Part shown: in pieces, positions 1 to 9,527 of the stretch | Layout: each line of letters starts with the position of its first letter | Position numbering within the stretch: the first letter of the stretch is position 1 | Notes under the pieces: model-generated | Seen by the model: the letters and a program-made list of their open reading frames with translations, nothing else | Database searches by the model: none | Told to the model about the DNA's origin: nothing | Position numbers and translations under genes: made by a program | From: Candidatus Tokpelaia sp. JSC188 | GTDB taxonomy: Bacteria; Pseudomonadota; Alphaproteobacteria; Rhizobiales; Rhizobiaceae | Length of the DNA: 64,000 bases | Assembly: GCA_003331065.1 (NCBI GenBank) | Contig: QENB01000001.1 | Location: 124,001-188,000, forward strand | Reading direction: 5' to 3'

Positions 1-397
1 CTGATTGTTATCATCAGGTAAGATTAGAGCTATCAATTGTAAAATTTTTACTTCATTTCAGAAGCAATCTGTAAAGTATCTGTAACCTTTTGATTTTATG
101 ATGAAAGTTTTTGAGTTTATATGCATCTCACAGAAATTTTATAAAATCAATCCTCGAGCGCAGATAACGCATCCTCTTGTGCGAAATGTTTACTTCAGTT
201 TAATGTTCGAGATAATAAGAATAACTCTCCTTTCATCTTTTCCCTAAGCCAAAGGTTAAGAACATATTCCACAAGCAAGAGATTTGCCATTGGCCTTAAT
301 TTTTACCAATAGAAAACAAATCGGATTTCTATCATAATCGCATTATATGGCGAAAATAATGGGTTGCAAAATTATCATAACGATAAATCCTGCGATT
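1..397. other. AT-rich region without a recognisable gene
   Basis: No open frame with a recognisable product was found on either strand. The stretch lies downstream of the leftward eipA gene and runs to the window edge. I see no RNA gene and no clear terminator hairpin in it. Confidence 0.5.
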
Positions 398-997
398 TTA
401 GAATGGATTCCATGTTGGGTTCAAAGTTAATTTTAGATATCCAGCGCTAATTCCAAATTTTATACCAATACCGGTACGGATAGGAACAAGCAGAATATTA
501 TTGCGTTTAAGGACATGAAATCCAAGACCAGCAACAAAATAAGCTGATCCGGAGATACCACCGTAGCGCCCTTCAATATTACCAATATTATCTAGATGAT
601 AAACAAGAATCATAACACGTGACCCTTGGCACCCAAAATCCCAGCCGATAGAAGGTCCCTGCCAAAATATTTTATGAACACCAATATTTTTAGTATAAAG
701 TGCTCCTTCACCGTAAGTAAGACCACCTAAAAATGCCCCTGATCCTTCCTCTCCAAGAAGATATCCATTTGGTAAACCGTATTTTTGGAAAATCTTTTCA
801 ATAGCGGTGGCAAGACCACCTGATATTTCTCCAAAAAAATTGTGTCCTGAATCAATAATTTCCCTGACAGTGTATTGATTGTTTAAAGATTGGGATCGGA
901 TTTGAGCTGCTACTTCAAAGACAAATGAAAAGTTTAATAAAACATAAAGAAAGAAAATGGACATTCCTCGTATGGAATATTTGTTTAAAAATGACAT
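398..997 (-). CDS. eipA: EipA-like periplasmic envelope integrity protein (DUF1134)
   Basis: This 199-residue protein matches the DUF1134 family. In Brucella abortus its member EipA is a small periplasmic beta-barrel protein needed for envelope integrity and virulence (family knowledge). Seen here: a hydrophobic N-terminal segment at about residues 13-31 ending near VAAQ, consistent with a signal peptide. Family blocks follow: SGGLATAIEKIF, YLLGEEGSGAFLGGL, TKNIGVHKIFWQGPS, a GISGSAYFVAGLG core and a C-terminal NPTWNPF. The length is normal for the family. The gene lies beside chpT and ctrA, as I recall for Brucella, which supports the call. It is transcribed leftward, away from chpT, so the two share an AT-rich promoter region of about 260 bp. 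The exact signal-peptidase site is not certain. Confidence 0.88.
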   Translation of the reverse strand: MSFLNKYSIRGMSIFFLYVLLNFSFVFEVAAQIRSQSLNNQYTVREIIDSGHNFFGEISGGLATAIEKIFQKYGLPNGYLLGEEGSGAFLGGLTYGEGALYTKNIGVHKIFWQGPSIGWDFGCQGSRVMILVYHLDNIGNIEGRYGGISGSAYFVAGLGFHVLKRNNILLVPIRTGIGIKFGISAGYLKLTLNPTWNPF

Positions 998-1257
998 AAC
1001 ACTTTGCCTTAGTTGCTATATAAACCAGTTTATCAAGATATCCAAATACTATTAATTTAAGCGATTACATTGTTTAAATTTTTTAAAATTAAAGAAAAAG
1101 TGGCCTATCCCAATTAATATAATGCGAACACAATTATCTTATTTTTTGCGATAAAATTTCGATAAGCTTGACATGTAAAATAAATTTTGTAAACCTGCGA
1201 ATATTAAGCTTTATTGCAAATGGTAGAAGCGTATTTGAAAACTAGGAGTCCTTTAGT

Positions 1258-1887
1258 ATGCCTCTTGCTATTTTGCTTTCTGCCACAGATCTTAGCGCAT
1301 TACTATGTAGCCGCATTTGTCATGATCTTATTTCTCCTATAGGAGCCATAAATAACGCTATAGAGCTTTATGATGAAGGCATAGCAAACGAAGATGCCCT
1401 ACAACTAATTCGAACATCAGGAGTAAGTGCCTCTGATCGCCTACAATTCATGCGTATTGCCTTTGGAGAAGTTAGTAAAAAAAACACTGAAATCAATACC
1501 AGTGATGTAAGAAATGTTGCACGACAATACATGAGCAATGAAAAAACAAAACTTTCATGGAATGGACCAGATTTGCTTTTGCCAAAAAAGGAAGTAAAAT
1601 TACTACTCAACCTAATTTTACTTGCCGATGCCTCTATTCCGCGTGGCGGACATATAGATTTAACACTGCAACAAAAAAACCAGTATTCTAATTTTAGGAT
1701 TGTTTGTACAGGAACAATGCTGCTTGTTCCACCTAAGTTTATGGAATTATACGGCGGAACTTTTCCAGAAGAATCAATTGATGTGCATAGTATCCAGTTC
1801 TATTACACGCTCTGGTTGGCAGAAATAACAAAGATGCCTCTGCAAATTACCATAACTAGACAGGAAATCACCTTTTGTGCTAGGTAA
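1258..1887 (+). CDS. chpT: Histidine phosphotransferase ChpT
   Basis: ChpT passes phosphate from the hybrid kinase CckA to the response regulators CtrA and CpdR in alphaproteobacterial cell-cycle control (family knowledge). The 209-residue length fits the family. The phospho-accepting histidine is His22, in a RICHDLISPIGAINNAIEL helix. The second half is the degenerate ATPase-like domain expected of ChpT. An AGGAG ribosome site lies about nine bases before the ATG. The gene converges on ctrA with only 18 bp between the two stop codons, so donor and acceptor of the same phosphorelay are adjacent. Nothing in the residues I can see suggests loss of function. Confidence 0.9.
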   Translation: MPLAILLSATDLSALLCSRICHDLISPIGAINNAIELYDEGIANEDALQLIRTSGVSASDRLQFMRIAFGEVSKKNTEINTSDVRNVARQYMSNEKTKLSWNGPDLLLPKKEVKLLLNLILLADASIPRGGHIDLTLQQKNQYSNFRIVCTGTMLLVPPKFMELYGGTFPEESIDVHSIQFYYTLWLAEITKMPLQITITRQEITFCAR

Positions 1888-1905
1888 AATATTAGAGGCA
1901 AAAAC

Positions 1906-2661
1906 CTAGCATGAATCAGTGCAGAATTTCCTACCAGGATCGACCCATGGCCCTTTATGCGCCATTTTTTTTCGCATAACTCCATCAATGGGCTCGCGTA
2001 GTATATAGCCGCGCCCCCAAACAGTTTGAATATAATTCTGTCCACCAGACATAGCATCAAGTTTCTTTCGCAATTTGCAAATAAAAACATCAATAATCTT
2101 GAGCTCAGGTTCATCCATTCCACCATAAAGATGATTAAGGAGCATCTCTTTAGTCAGAGTCATACCTTTACGTAAGGATAAAAGCTCAAGAATTTGGTAT
2201 TCTTTAGCAGTTAAATGGACTGGATGGCCCGCAACTTCGGCGATCTTGGCATCAAGATTAACCAGAAGATCGCCTGTTATAATAATCGACTGAGCATGTC
2301 CTCTTGAGCGTCGTACAACGGCATGGATACGTGCAACTAGCTCATCTTTGTAAAAAGGCTTTGTCATATAATCATCGGCACCGAATCCCAACCCACGCAC
2401 TTTATCTTTAATTCCGTCCATACCGGAAAGAATAAGGATCGGTGTCTTTATCTTTAAAAGACGTAACGTACGCAACACTTCATACCCAGAAACATCTGGT
2501 AGGTTTAAATCTAGAAGAATGATATCATAATCGTATATCTTTACAAGATCGATACCTTCTTTACCAAGATCTGTTGTATAAACGTTAAAGCTTTCTAACT
2601 TCAGCATCAGTTCGATACTCTGTGCCGTTGTGCTATCATCCTCAATTAGTAATATGCGCAT
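1906..2661 (-). CDS. ctrA: Cell-cycle response regulator CtrA
   Basis: CtrA is the OmpR-type master regulator of the alphaproteobacterial cell cycle. It activates or represses division, envelope and replication genes through TTAA-N7-TTAA sites (family knowledge). The start is placed at the ATG giving [10 protein letters not shown], with GGAAAGGGAA upstream; the open frame reaches 17 codons further but those do not resemble CtrA. The receiver domain has acidic residues near 8-9, the phospho-acceptor Asp51 (LLDLNLPD) and the TKPF lysine. The winged-helix domain includes [13 protein letters not shown] and [10 protein letters not shown] segments. The protein is 251 residues against about 232 usually, because it continues past [13 protein letters not shown] into a tail ending KFCTDSC. 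That tail would replace the short hydrophobic degradation tail of CtrA. Confidence 0.95.
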   Translation of the reverse strand: MRILLIEDDSTTAQSIELMLKLESFNVYTTDLGKEGIDLVKIYDYDIILLDLNLPDVSGYEVLRTLRLLKIKTPILILSGMDGIKDKVRGLGFGADDYMTKPFYKDELVARIHAVVRRSRGHAQSIIITGDLLVNLDAKIAEVAGHPVHLTAKEYQILELLSLRKGMTLTKEMLLNHLYGGMDEPELKIIDVFICKLRKKLDAMSGGQNYIQTVWGRGYILREPIDGVMRKKMAHKGPWVDPGRKFCTDSC

Positions 2662-3438
2662 TTCATATTCCCTTTCCGCTACCAGAATTGGGATGTCATT
2701 TCGACGAATCACGCTGCAAGTAGATCCTTAATTAAAAATATTTCGTCAAAATAATCTGCTGAGCAAGATAAACTCACCAGTTTAGTAGTATGCAGAACGA
2801 TTTTGAAACGAGGAGTTGAAGATAACAAAATCTTTCCCTCGGAATCTATAATTTAATCTAGTATTAAGATGGTATCAATACCAATACCATTAGACTTTTT
2901 TATAAAATTCACTTAGATGACTTATTGGTGCAGTTTTGATTAAAGTGATTATATTATTCTTGATAGCCGACTCGGTTATCTACTGACATTCGTTTGCATA
3001 TTTCCTATAATTTACATGTACTTAATGAAAATAATGCGTTGAAAAGAACTTCAAAAATCAAAAAACGAATGGATCCATATTTCTTACCTACAATCATAAT
3101 ATTATAGAATAAGAAAAAAGCTTAATTATTCTACATAATTAGGCATTTTAATAACTTCTTCTTAACAAGGACAAACTTCAAGAATCACCCAAGCCAATCC
3201 AAAACTCGAATCTACCATGTAGAGAATAAAAACCACACGCTAATGCATCATTATTAATAAAGAAAAACAAACTTAAATTTGCAAATATTTTGATTTTCCA
3301 TAGAATTTATAGAATAAATGGAAAGTACGAAAAAACATTAATTATACTTCACAAAAGTGATAACACAAAAAGTCTTTTGACAAATCAGTTTAAATATAGA
3401 TTGAAATAAAAATCCACCTATTTTGAAAGGTAACGTTT
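2662..3438. other. Long AT-rich divergent control region between ctrA and mnmA
   Basis: About 780 bp separate the divergent ctrA and mnmA starts. The side near ctrA contains a GAATC site and a TTAA-N7-TTAA box, listed separately. The rest is very AT-rich and has no credible gene. In other Hyphomicrobiales, as I recall, the CtrA antagonist sciP (DUF1153) lies beside ctrA. I see no trace of its conserved residues in this gap. Confidence 0.5.
2842..2867 (-). promoter_or_regulatory. CcrM GANTC site and CtrA box upstream of ctrA
   Basis: GAATC at 2842-2846 fits the GANTC target of the cell-cycle methylase CcrM. A perfect TTAA-N7-TTAA lies at 2853-2867, the CtrA consensus. They sit about 180-205 bp before the ctrA start. 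This matches the autoregulated, methylation-sensitive ctrA promoters known from Caulobacter and Brucella. The match is seen directly; binding is inferred. TTAA is common in AT-rich DNA, which tempers the confidence. Confidence 0.55.
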
Positions 3439-4611
3439 ATGTTTTTAAATAGCCTTGATCTACCAAAGCGGCCAGAAGACACACGGGTAATCGTTGCTAT
3501 GTCCGGTGGTGTTGATTCTTCAGTTGTTGCAGGTTTACTTAAACAAGAAGGCTACGATGTTATCGGTGTGACATTACAGCTTTATGATCATGGGGCAGCA
3601 GCATATCGGACAGGATCATGTTGTGCAGGAGAGGATATCAAAGATGCGCGACAGGTTTGTGAAACACTAAATATTCCGCATTATGTTCTTAATTACGAAA
3701 CACGTTTCCTTGAAGCGGTAATCAATCCTTTTGCAGAAAGCTATATTCACGGAGAAACACCGATTCCGTGTATTGCCTGTAATCAGAGTATTAAATTTAC
3801 AGACCTTTTGGAAACAGCACGCGAGCTTGGAGCTGATGCCCTTGCAACGGGCCACTATATCCGCAGTGCAGTAAACGGTGCGCATAGAGCTCTTTACAGG
3901 CCGTTTGATACAGAGAGGGATCAGAGTTATTTTCTGTTTGCAACCACACAGGAGCAGGTTGATTATCTGCGTTTCCCTCTAGGGAATCTTTCCAAAGCTC
4001 AAGTACGAAAACTTGCTAAGGAAATGAAAATTTCTGTTGCGCAAAAGAGTGATAGTCAGGATATTTGCTTTGTTCTACAAAGACGTTATTCAGACACAAT
4101 AACACGTTTAAAGCCAGAGGCAGCTAATCCTGGCCATATTGTGCATATTGATGGGCGTATACTTGGAAGCCATACTGGTGTATTGAATTTTACCGTCGGA
4201 CAGCGTCGCGGCATAGGTATTGCAGCAAGAGATCCTCTTTATGTTATTCATCTTGATGCTGGGAATGCTAGAGTTATCGTTGGTCCACGTGAAGCACTGC
4301 AAATACACAAAATTTACTTGCGTGACACAAACTGGCTTGGTGATGAAGATATAACTACTTTTTCCACTTATAGAGCAAAAATTGCCGCCAAAGTTCGCTC
4401 CACGCGTCCTCCATGTACAGCCATCCTAAATCATGATAACACAGGATTCTGGGTGGAACTTCCAAATGGTGAAAGTGGTGTTTCTCCAGGACAGGCATGC
4501 GTCCTTTATTCCAGCAAAAGCAGCCAAGCACGCACTCTAGGCGGTGGTTTTATTACTCACTCAGAACGTATACCTAGTTCTGAAGCTATGTTAAGCCGTC
4601 TTTTAACCTAA
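3439..4611 (+). CDS. mnmA: tRNA-specific 2-thiouridylase MnmA
   Basis: MnmA adds sulfur to U34 of the wobble position in tRNAs for Lys, Glu and Gln, using ATP and a sulfur relay (family knowledge). The 390-residue protein has the PP-loop [10 protein letters not shown] at about residues 20-29. The first catalytic cysteine lies in CIACN (Cys111 and Cys114 region) and the second is Cys210 in [19 protein letters not shown] segment marks the C-terminal domains. The start follows a GAAAGG ribosome site. The gene is alone on its strand and converges on the arsR-type gene. No key residue is missing. Confidence 0.95.
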   Translation: MFLNSLDLPKRPEDTRVIVAMSGGVDSSVVAGLLKQEGYDVIGVTLQLYDHGAAAYRTGSCCAGEDIKDARQVCETLNIPHYVLNYETRFLEAVINPFAESYIHGETPIPCIACNQSIKFTDLLETARELGADALATGHYIRSAVNGAHRALYRPFDTERDQSYFLFATTQEQVDYLRFPLGNLSKAQVRKLAKEMKISVAQKSDSQDICFVLQRRYSDTITRLKPEAANPGHIVHIDGRILGSHTGVLNFTVGQRRGIGIAARDPLYVIHLDAGNARVIVGPREALQIHKIYLRDTNWLGDEDITTFSTYRAKIAAKVRSTRPPCTAILNHDNTGFWVELPNGESGVSPGQACVLYSSKSSQARTLGGGFITHSERIPSSEAMLSRLLT

Positions 4612-4738
4612 ATAGAGACAGAAGCTAACAATCATAAAAAACATAAGATCGCATAACATGCACCCAATTGTTTAGTTTTTTTAAAAACATTCTGAGCATC
4701 TACGACCAGGGAAAGCGGAGACAGACGATATATCTGAA

Positions 4739-5083
4739 CTACTTTTTAATAGACTCACTTCGAATCCTTGTCCCTGACTTCCGGGAAAATATCTCATCCA
4801 ATGTTGCCAAAACCGGTATGATCATAGGTGATGCAACAGAATAATAGATTGTCTGCGCATCCCTTCTAGTTGAAACCAGTTTTAAAGCACGCAATTTTGC
4901 CAAATGCTGCGAAAGGGCTGACTGGCTAAGGTCAACTTTTTCAGCAAGCATGCCAACTGATAATTCCTTCTCGGAAAGCTCGCATAAGATTTGCAAACGC
5001 TTTTCATTGGCCATTGCCGTCAAAAGGCCACTCGCCTTTTCTGTATTCAAGACCAAATTTTCGAACGTCAGTTCACTTGTCAT
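4739..5083 (-). CDS. ArsR/SmtB-family winged-helix repressor
   Basis: This 114-residue protein is a small ArsR-family DNA-binding regulator. The recognition-helix region LSQSALSQHLAKLRALKLV and the following RRDAQTIYYSV beta-wing are typical. Related rhizobial proteins include the BigR and NolR types. BigR-like sulfide sensors use two cysteines; here I see only one, in LQILCEL, so a thiol switch of that kind is doubtful. No ars metal-resistance genes are nearby, so the ligand is unknown. The gene converges on mnmA. Target genes cannot be told from the sequence. Confidence 0.8.
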   Translation of the reverse strand: MTSELTFENLVLNTEKASGLLTAMANEKRLQILCELSEKELSVGMLAEKVDLSQSALSQHLAKLRALKLVSTRRDAQTIYYSVASPMIIPVLATLDEIFSRKSGTRIRSESIKK

Positions 5084-5479
5084 TCAATTATCCATCATAC
5101 CGAAAGATTACAGACACAAACACGCACAAATACGATTGGCTATGCTTGCGTCAACCAAATAACTAGCCTTCAATCCAGCTTTTTAAACACGTGAATTGAT
5201 AATCAAGGCTATGCATAAAACTACGCACCCCGCCGCTAGCCGCCACTAATTCCAGCCATCTATAAACTGCCGCAAAATTCTCCTCGAAAAGAGAATCTCG
5301 TTCTCGGACCCCACAATCTAAAGACGACCAACTCCTATAGTTATTTAACTCAACGATTATTGTCAAACAAAGAATAGCATATAAGACACATCAATTATAA
5401 AAGAATTGCTATAAATCTATAAGAATGCAAACAAAAATCAAAAAATCAGATGCCAAAAATATAAGTAAGAGTTAAAACG
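5084..5479. other. Gap between arsR-type gene and choV
   Basis: This stretch of nearly 400 bp has a central part (about 5160-5340) that is less AT-rich than the rest. A 67-codon frame there has no recognisable product. It may be a gene remnant. A small GAGAA/TTCTC inverted repeat lies near 5290. The promoter of the leftward arsR-type gene should lie at its left end. Confidence 0.35.
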
Positions 5480-6523
5480 TTAATATCTTTTGCAATTTGC
5501 TATATGTGCCACAATATCTTCTGTGGATACAATCCCAACAAGAATACCTTTATCAGAAACCCCAATATTGCCTGGCATGCGACTAATTGCTTGAGCTAAA
5601 TCGCCAAGAGATGTTTCAGCTTTTGCCATGGCTGATAGATTATTTTTTACAGCAGCCTCTTGAGTATAAGGGCGCATAATATCTGCTGCTGTTAAAAACG
5701 TCAGTGGATTAATATGGCAAACAAATTCTGCCACATGAGAATCAATCGGTGTAAGCACGATATCTTTAGGGCTTCCACTCTGGATAATGCGTCCATCTCT
5801 CATTATAGCGATTCGATCGCCCATTCGAATGGTCTCATCAAGATCATGGCTGACAAAAATAATTGTCTTTTTCAAACGACGCTGCAGCACACGCAATTCA
5901 TCTTGAAGACGTTTTCGGATGAGCGGATCAAGCGCCGAAAATGGCTCATCCATCAATAAAACTGGAGCTCCGGTTGCAAAAGCACGAGCAAGACCAACCC
6001 TCTGCTGCATACCACCTGAAAGCTCCATTATTGGCTTATCAGCCCATTCTTCTAAGCCAACAAGTTCAAGTTGCTCCATGATAATAGTTCTGCAACGTGC
6101 TTTGGCTATTCCAGCGATTTCTAAGCCTAATCCTACGTTATCTGCAACACTACGCCACGGCAGAAGAGCAACGTGTTGAAATACCATAGAAACTAGGTTT
6201 GTACGTAAATATTGCAATTGTTGCGGTCGCAATTCATTAACATAAAAAGTACGGTCTTCATGATCAATCTTAACTTGGCCACGTAAAGGTTTTGTCAAAC
6301 CGTTTACTGTTCTGAGCAGTGTTGATTTTCCAGAGCCAGACAGTCCCATTAAGACAAGAGTTTCGCCCTCTTTAATTTGAAGCGTACAATTATGTACTCC
6401 TAATACGGTTCCTATTTCGGCCTTGATTTGCGCACGAGATAGGCCACGATCAGCGGCATTTAGTGTAATATCCTTTTTCTTACCAAAGATAACAGAAACG
6501 TTTACAATGCTGATTGATACCAT
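5480..6523 (-). CDS. choV: Choline ABC transporter ATP-binding protein ChoV
   Basis: This is the ATPase of a quaternary-amine importer of the ProV/OpuAA/ChoV type, energising uptake of choline or betaine from the periplasm. Walker A is GLSGSGKST, the signature is LSGGMQQR, Walker B is VLLMDEPFSALDP, and the switch histidine lies in FVSHDLDE. A C-terminal stretch of about 75 residues after FVCHINPL resembles the CBS-type regulatory tail. The start is set at the ATG of MVSISIV, one base after the choW stop; the longer open frame would overlap choW. The length of 347 residues fits ChoV. The genes run choX, choW, choV in one direction and presumably form one operon. Confidence 0.9.
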   Translation of the reverse strand: MVSISIVNVSVIFGKKKDITLNAADRGLSRAQIKAEIGTVLGVHNCTLQIKEGETLVLMGLSGSGKSTLLRTVNGLTKPLRGQVKIDHEDRTFYVNELRPQQLQYLRTNLVSMVFQHVALLPWRSVADNVGLGLEIAGIAKARCRTIIMEQLELVGLEEWADKPIMELSGGMQQRVGLARAFATGAPVLLMDEPFSALDPLIRKRLQDELRVLQRRLKKTIIFVSHDLDETIRMGDRIAIMRDGRIIQSGSPKDIVLTPIDSHVAEFVCHINPLTFLTAADIMRPYTQEAAVKNNLSAMAKAETSLGDLAQAISRMPGNIGVSDKGILVGIVSTEDIVAHIANCKRY

Positions 6524-6524
6524 A

Positions 6525-7640
6525 TCAACATCTCTTTCCGGGACGGAATATTCGATCGAGAACAATAGCTAGGACGACAATGACACATCCGGCTTCAAAA
6601 CCAAGAGCTATATTACTTGTTTGCAATGCGCGATAGACTTTAACACCAAGCCCATTTCCGCCAACAGTAGCTGTGATGACAACCATTGACAAGGACAGCA
6701 TGATTGTTTGTGTCATACTAGCACGAATAGCAGGTAATGCGTGTGGCAATTCAATCTTCCATAAAAGCTTCCAACTGCTTGCACCAAATGCTTCTGCAGC
6801 TTCAAGAAGTGTTTTCGGGGTTGATGATATACCAGTTTCTGTCAGACGTATTGGTATTGGCAGAACAAAAACAAACGTCGCAACTAGGCCTGGTACCATA
6901 CCAATACGAAAAAAAAATAGAGCTGGTATGAGATAAACAAAAGCAGGCAACGTTTGCATTAAATCAAGAAATGGCTGTAAAAAGCGGCGAAAAAGAGGAT
7001 GATGCGCCGCAAAGATACCACAAGGCACGCCAATACCCATGCAAAGAATACAGGCCCATAATAGAACACTAAGCGTTTCCATGGTATCTCGCCAGTATCC
7101 TTGGTTGATAATAAAAAGAAAACCAGCAATGGTAAGAATAACAACCGACCAGCTCTTTTGCATAAACCACGCCAGAATTGCAAAAATTGCGATCAAGGAA
7201 AAAGACAAAGGTATATATGCCCCAAGCCAAAAACGATCTATGACTGCTAAAAAAATGGTGATAAAGGCACACCATAAATGATTTTGTGATAAATTCCACT
7301 TATCTTGCATCAGTAGCGCAGCAGTCATGATGCCGATCATTGCAGCAATCGTGAATAGATGCATGCCAATAAGACAATAATAATCCAAAAAAACAAGGAA
7401 CAGTAAGCTACAAACAACAAGTGCACGCCAGAGATAGTTTTGCACAAGCGTATTTGAAAAAATTAGTAGAAGCGCTACAAGAAATGGTGGATACATCAGA
7501 AAATCAAACGTAGCACCAAGACAGATACTCAAAAATGCTCTTATGAAAGTAAATAGTTCTGAGGCATGATACTTTAACCAAATAACAGTGGCATTCAATA
7601 ACCATCCAATAGGTATTTTGCAGGCCGTAAGAGCTTCCAC
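6525..7640 (-). CDS. choW: Choline ABC transporter permease ChoW, with enlarged N-terminal half
   Basis: This is the membrane channel of the ChoXWV importer. The C-terminal 200 residues are a normal BPD-transp-1 permease domain: GYWRDTMETLSVLL, the QTLPAFVYLIPALFFF helix, and the EAA loop EAAEAFGASSWKLLWKIELP. The N-terminal part is long. After the family opening CKIPIGWLLN it has several extra hydrophobic helices before the core, giving about 371 residues against about 280 in rhizobial ChoW from memory. A GTG start is chosen because AGGAG stands six bases upstream; an ATG two codons earlier touches that site. The stop lies one base before choV. Function is probably kept, since the core motifs are intact. 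Confidence 0.82.
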   Translation of the reverse strand: MEALTACKIPIGWLLNATVIWLKYHASELFTFIRAFLSICLGATFDFLMYPPFLVALLLIFSNTLVQNYLWRALVVCSLLFLVFLDYYCLIGMHLFTIAAMIGIMTAALLMQDKWNLSQNHLWCAFITIFLAVIDRFWLGAYIPLSFSLIAIFAILAWFMQKSWSVVILTIAGFLFIINQGYWRDTMETLSVLLWACILCMGIGVPCGIFAAHHPLFRRFLQPFLDLMQTLPAFVYLIPALFFFRIGMVPGLVATFVFVLPIPIRLTETGISSTPKTLLEAAEAFGASSWKLLWKIELPHALPAIRASMTQTIMLSLSMVVITATVGGNGLGVKVYRALQTSNIALGFEAGCVIVVLAIVLDRIFRPGKRC

Positions 7641-7937
7641 ATACATCTCCTGAAAACATCTCTCTGACCTTAAATAAATATGCGCAACATACTCGTACCT
7701 CTTCCTCAAGATTATCAGCACGAACCGGCCAGTGAAAAGCTATATGATTATGACAAACTAAAAAACCAACATGCAAGTTGATAACTTGCTCGTTCCATAA
7801 CTCTTATACTTCAATATTCAAACAAAGATCTCACATTTGTATAAGTTTTAAAACAAATAAGAAGTGCACACCCCATTAGAAATGGCAGTCAATAATCCGT
7901 TAAATTTCGGAAGCCATAGCTTTTACAATTTCTGATC

Positions 7938-8876
7938 TTAACGGCTAAGCGACGCTTGCATCGCAATAAGCCCACTTTTGCCATTCCATGTCTTAACACC
8001 ATCAAACCAACGATCAAGGGAAGAACGATTTGCTTGCAACCAATCTTCAACAGCTTTCTCAGGTTCTTGACTTCTATAAAGGATATTTTTCATAATCTCA
8101 TTTTCCATATCAAGGCTGAATTCCAGATTTTGCAGTAGACGACCAACATTGGCACATTGCTGTAAATAACCTTTGCGTACATTAGTGCTAACTGTTGCCC
8201 GGCCGTAATGAGGGCCAAAAAAATCATCTCCTCCTGAAAGATACGCTATTTTAAAGCGCCTATTCATAGGATGCGGTTCCCATCCCAAAAATACAATCGG
8301 CTGGCGCATGGCAATTCGTGCTTCTACTTCTGAGAGCATAGCTTGTTCAGATGATTCAACCAAATGGAAATCTCTAAGACCATAAGCCCCTTTTTCAATG
8401 ATAGACAGAATAACGCGGTTGCCATCATTACCTGGCTCAACGCCGTAAATAGTATAGGCAAGTTTATCAGAAAAACGGGCTATATCATTAAAACTTTTAA
8501 GACCTTCATCATAAATGAATTGCGGAACTGCCAATGTATATTTAGCCTCTTTCAAATTAACCCGTACGATCTCAACTGTTCCACTTTCAATATAAGGCTT
8601 TATATCTGGCACCATAGAGGGCTGCCAATAGCCAAGGAACACGTCAGCATCTCCCATGGAAAGGGTAGCATAAGTAGCAGGTAAAGACAAAAAACGCTCT
8701 TCGGTTTCATAACCAAGAGCATGCAAAATGCGCTCCGTCACTTTCGTAGTTACTGCAATATCTGTCCAGCCTATTTCCACAAAACGAACAGTTCTGCACG
8801 ATTTAGATTCCTGCGCTGTGCTGGAAAAAGCCCAAAGAAACCCTAACAAACAAGCAACCATCCTATAAAATATCAT
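7938..8876 (-). CDS. choX: Choline-binding periplasmic protein ChoX
   Basis: This is the substrate receptor of the choline importer. The first 21 residues form a signal peptide ending near STAQ. The mature part has the ChoX hallmarks VRFVEIGWTDI, DVFLGYWQPSM, YGVEPGNDGNR, VESSEQAML and IVFLGWEPHPMNRRF. These include the tryptophans and tyrosines that box the trimethylammonium group in this family. The length of 312 residues is normal. About 300 bp without a gene separate it from choW, which is wide for an operon but all three genes share direction. Choline versus betaine preference is inferred from similarity to rhizobial ChoX. Confidence 0.9.
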   Translation of the reverse strand: MIFYRMVACLLGFLWAFSSTAQESKSCRTVRFVEIGWTDIAVTTKVTERILHALGYETEERFLSLPATYATLSMGDADVFLGYWQPSMVPDIKPYIESGTVEIVRVNLKEAKYTLAVPQFIYDEGLKSFNDIARFSDKLAYTIYGVEPGNDGNRVILSIIEKGAYGLRDFHLVESSEQAMLSEVEARIAMRQPIVFLGWEPHPMNRRFKIAYLSGGDDFFGPHYGRATVSTNVRKGYLQQCANVGRLLQNLEFSLDMENEIMKNILYRSQEPEKAVEDWLQANRSSLDRWFDGVKTWNGKSGLIAMQASLSR

Positions 8877-9490
8877 TTTGCATACCCATCTTAAAATCTT
8901 TTATCTAAAGGATGCAGTTAGCATACATAGAAAAGCTGTCAAATATTATCTGGTGAAATTTACGAATATGATATTCGAATATAAGGATGAATTTAGTTTA
9001 TAAAAAACTAAAATCGAAGATATAAGAGCACCCGTTTTTAATAGACTCTTGATTGAAAATCAAATCTTCTATCAAAAGAATATCCAATGCAAGGCTGAGA
9101 TGAAAATGTTTATAAATGTATGCCATAATTTTGTTTATATTACTTGCAAGTTGCATAAGTTCCAGATTGCTTACGAATGGCAAAATACACTTTGAAGACT
9201 GAGGTTACTTAGAATTGTGAGTTTTATTTTCTATCTGAGTGCCAATGGTAGGGATTCTCTGTTTTTGTGCCTATTCTTTATATGTAAGTTCTAGATTTCC
9301 TTTAGTTATTTGTTACCATAGATAATCTAATTTATTATTGAAGAACTCGTCATTCAATGAATAAAGAGTTTTATTTTTGATACCATCGTTCTCAGATGAG
9401 AAAAATAGCCGTGTCTTGTGGATATTTGTTGCTGCTTTATTTATTTAGAACTGCTTAAGATTGAGAATTTCGACAGATATCAAAAATTAA
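8877..9490. other. AT-rich gap upstream of choX and the trp leader
   Basis: About 610 bp without a convincing gene. It holds the divergent promoters of choX (leftward) and of the trp leader (rightward). A 61-codon frame at 8998-9183 on the minus strand has low-complexity content and no family resemblance, so it is not called. Confidence 0.45.
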
Positions 9491-9518
9491 TTGCATTGTC
9501 ATGCTGATGACATATAGT
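9491..9518 (+). promoter_or_regulatory. Probable promoter of the trp leader and trpE(G)
   Basis: TTGCAT at 9491-9496 and TATAGT at 9513-9518 are separated by 16 bases and resemble sigma-70 -35 and -10 boxes. Transcription would start near 9525, almost at the first codon of the relic leader peptide. That fits the nearly leaderless trpL of rhizobia. Prediction by eye only. Confidence 0.5.
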
Positions 9519-9527
9519 GAAGGGAGG

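Noticed and set aside
5163..5366. 67-codon frame on the minus strand between choV and the arsR-type gene
   Set aside because: No family resemblance and no ribosome site; noted only as a possible remnant.
8998..9183. 61-codon frame on the minus strand upstream of choX
   Set aside because: AT-driven composition, no recognisable motif, no ribosome site.
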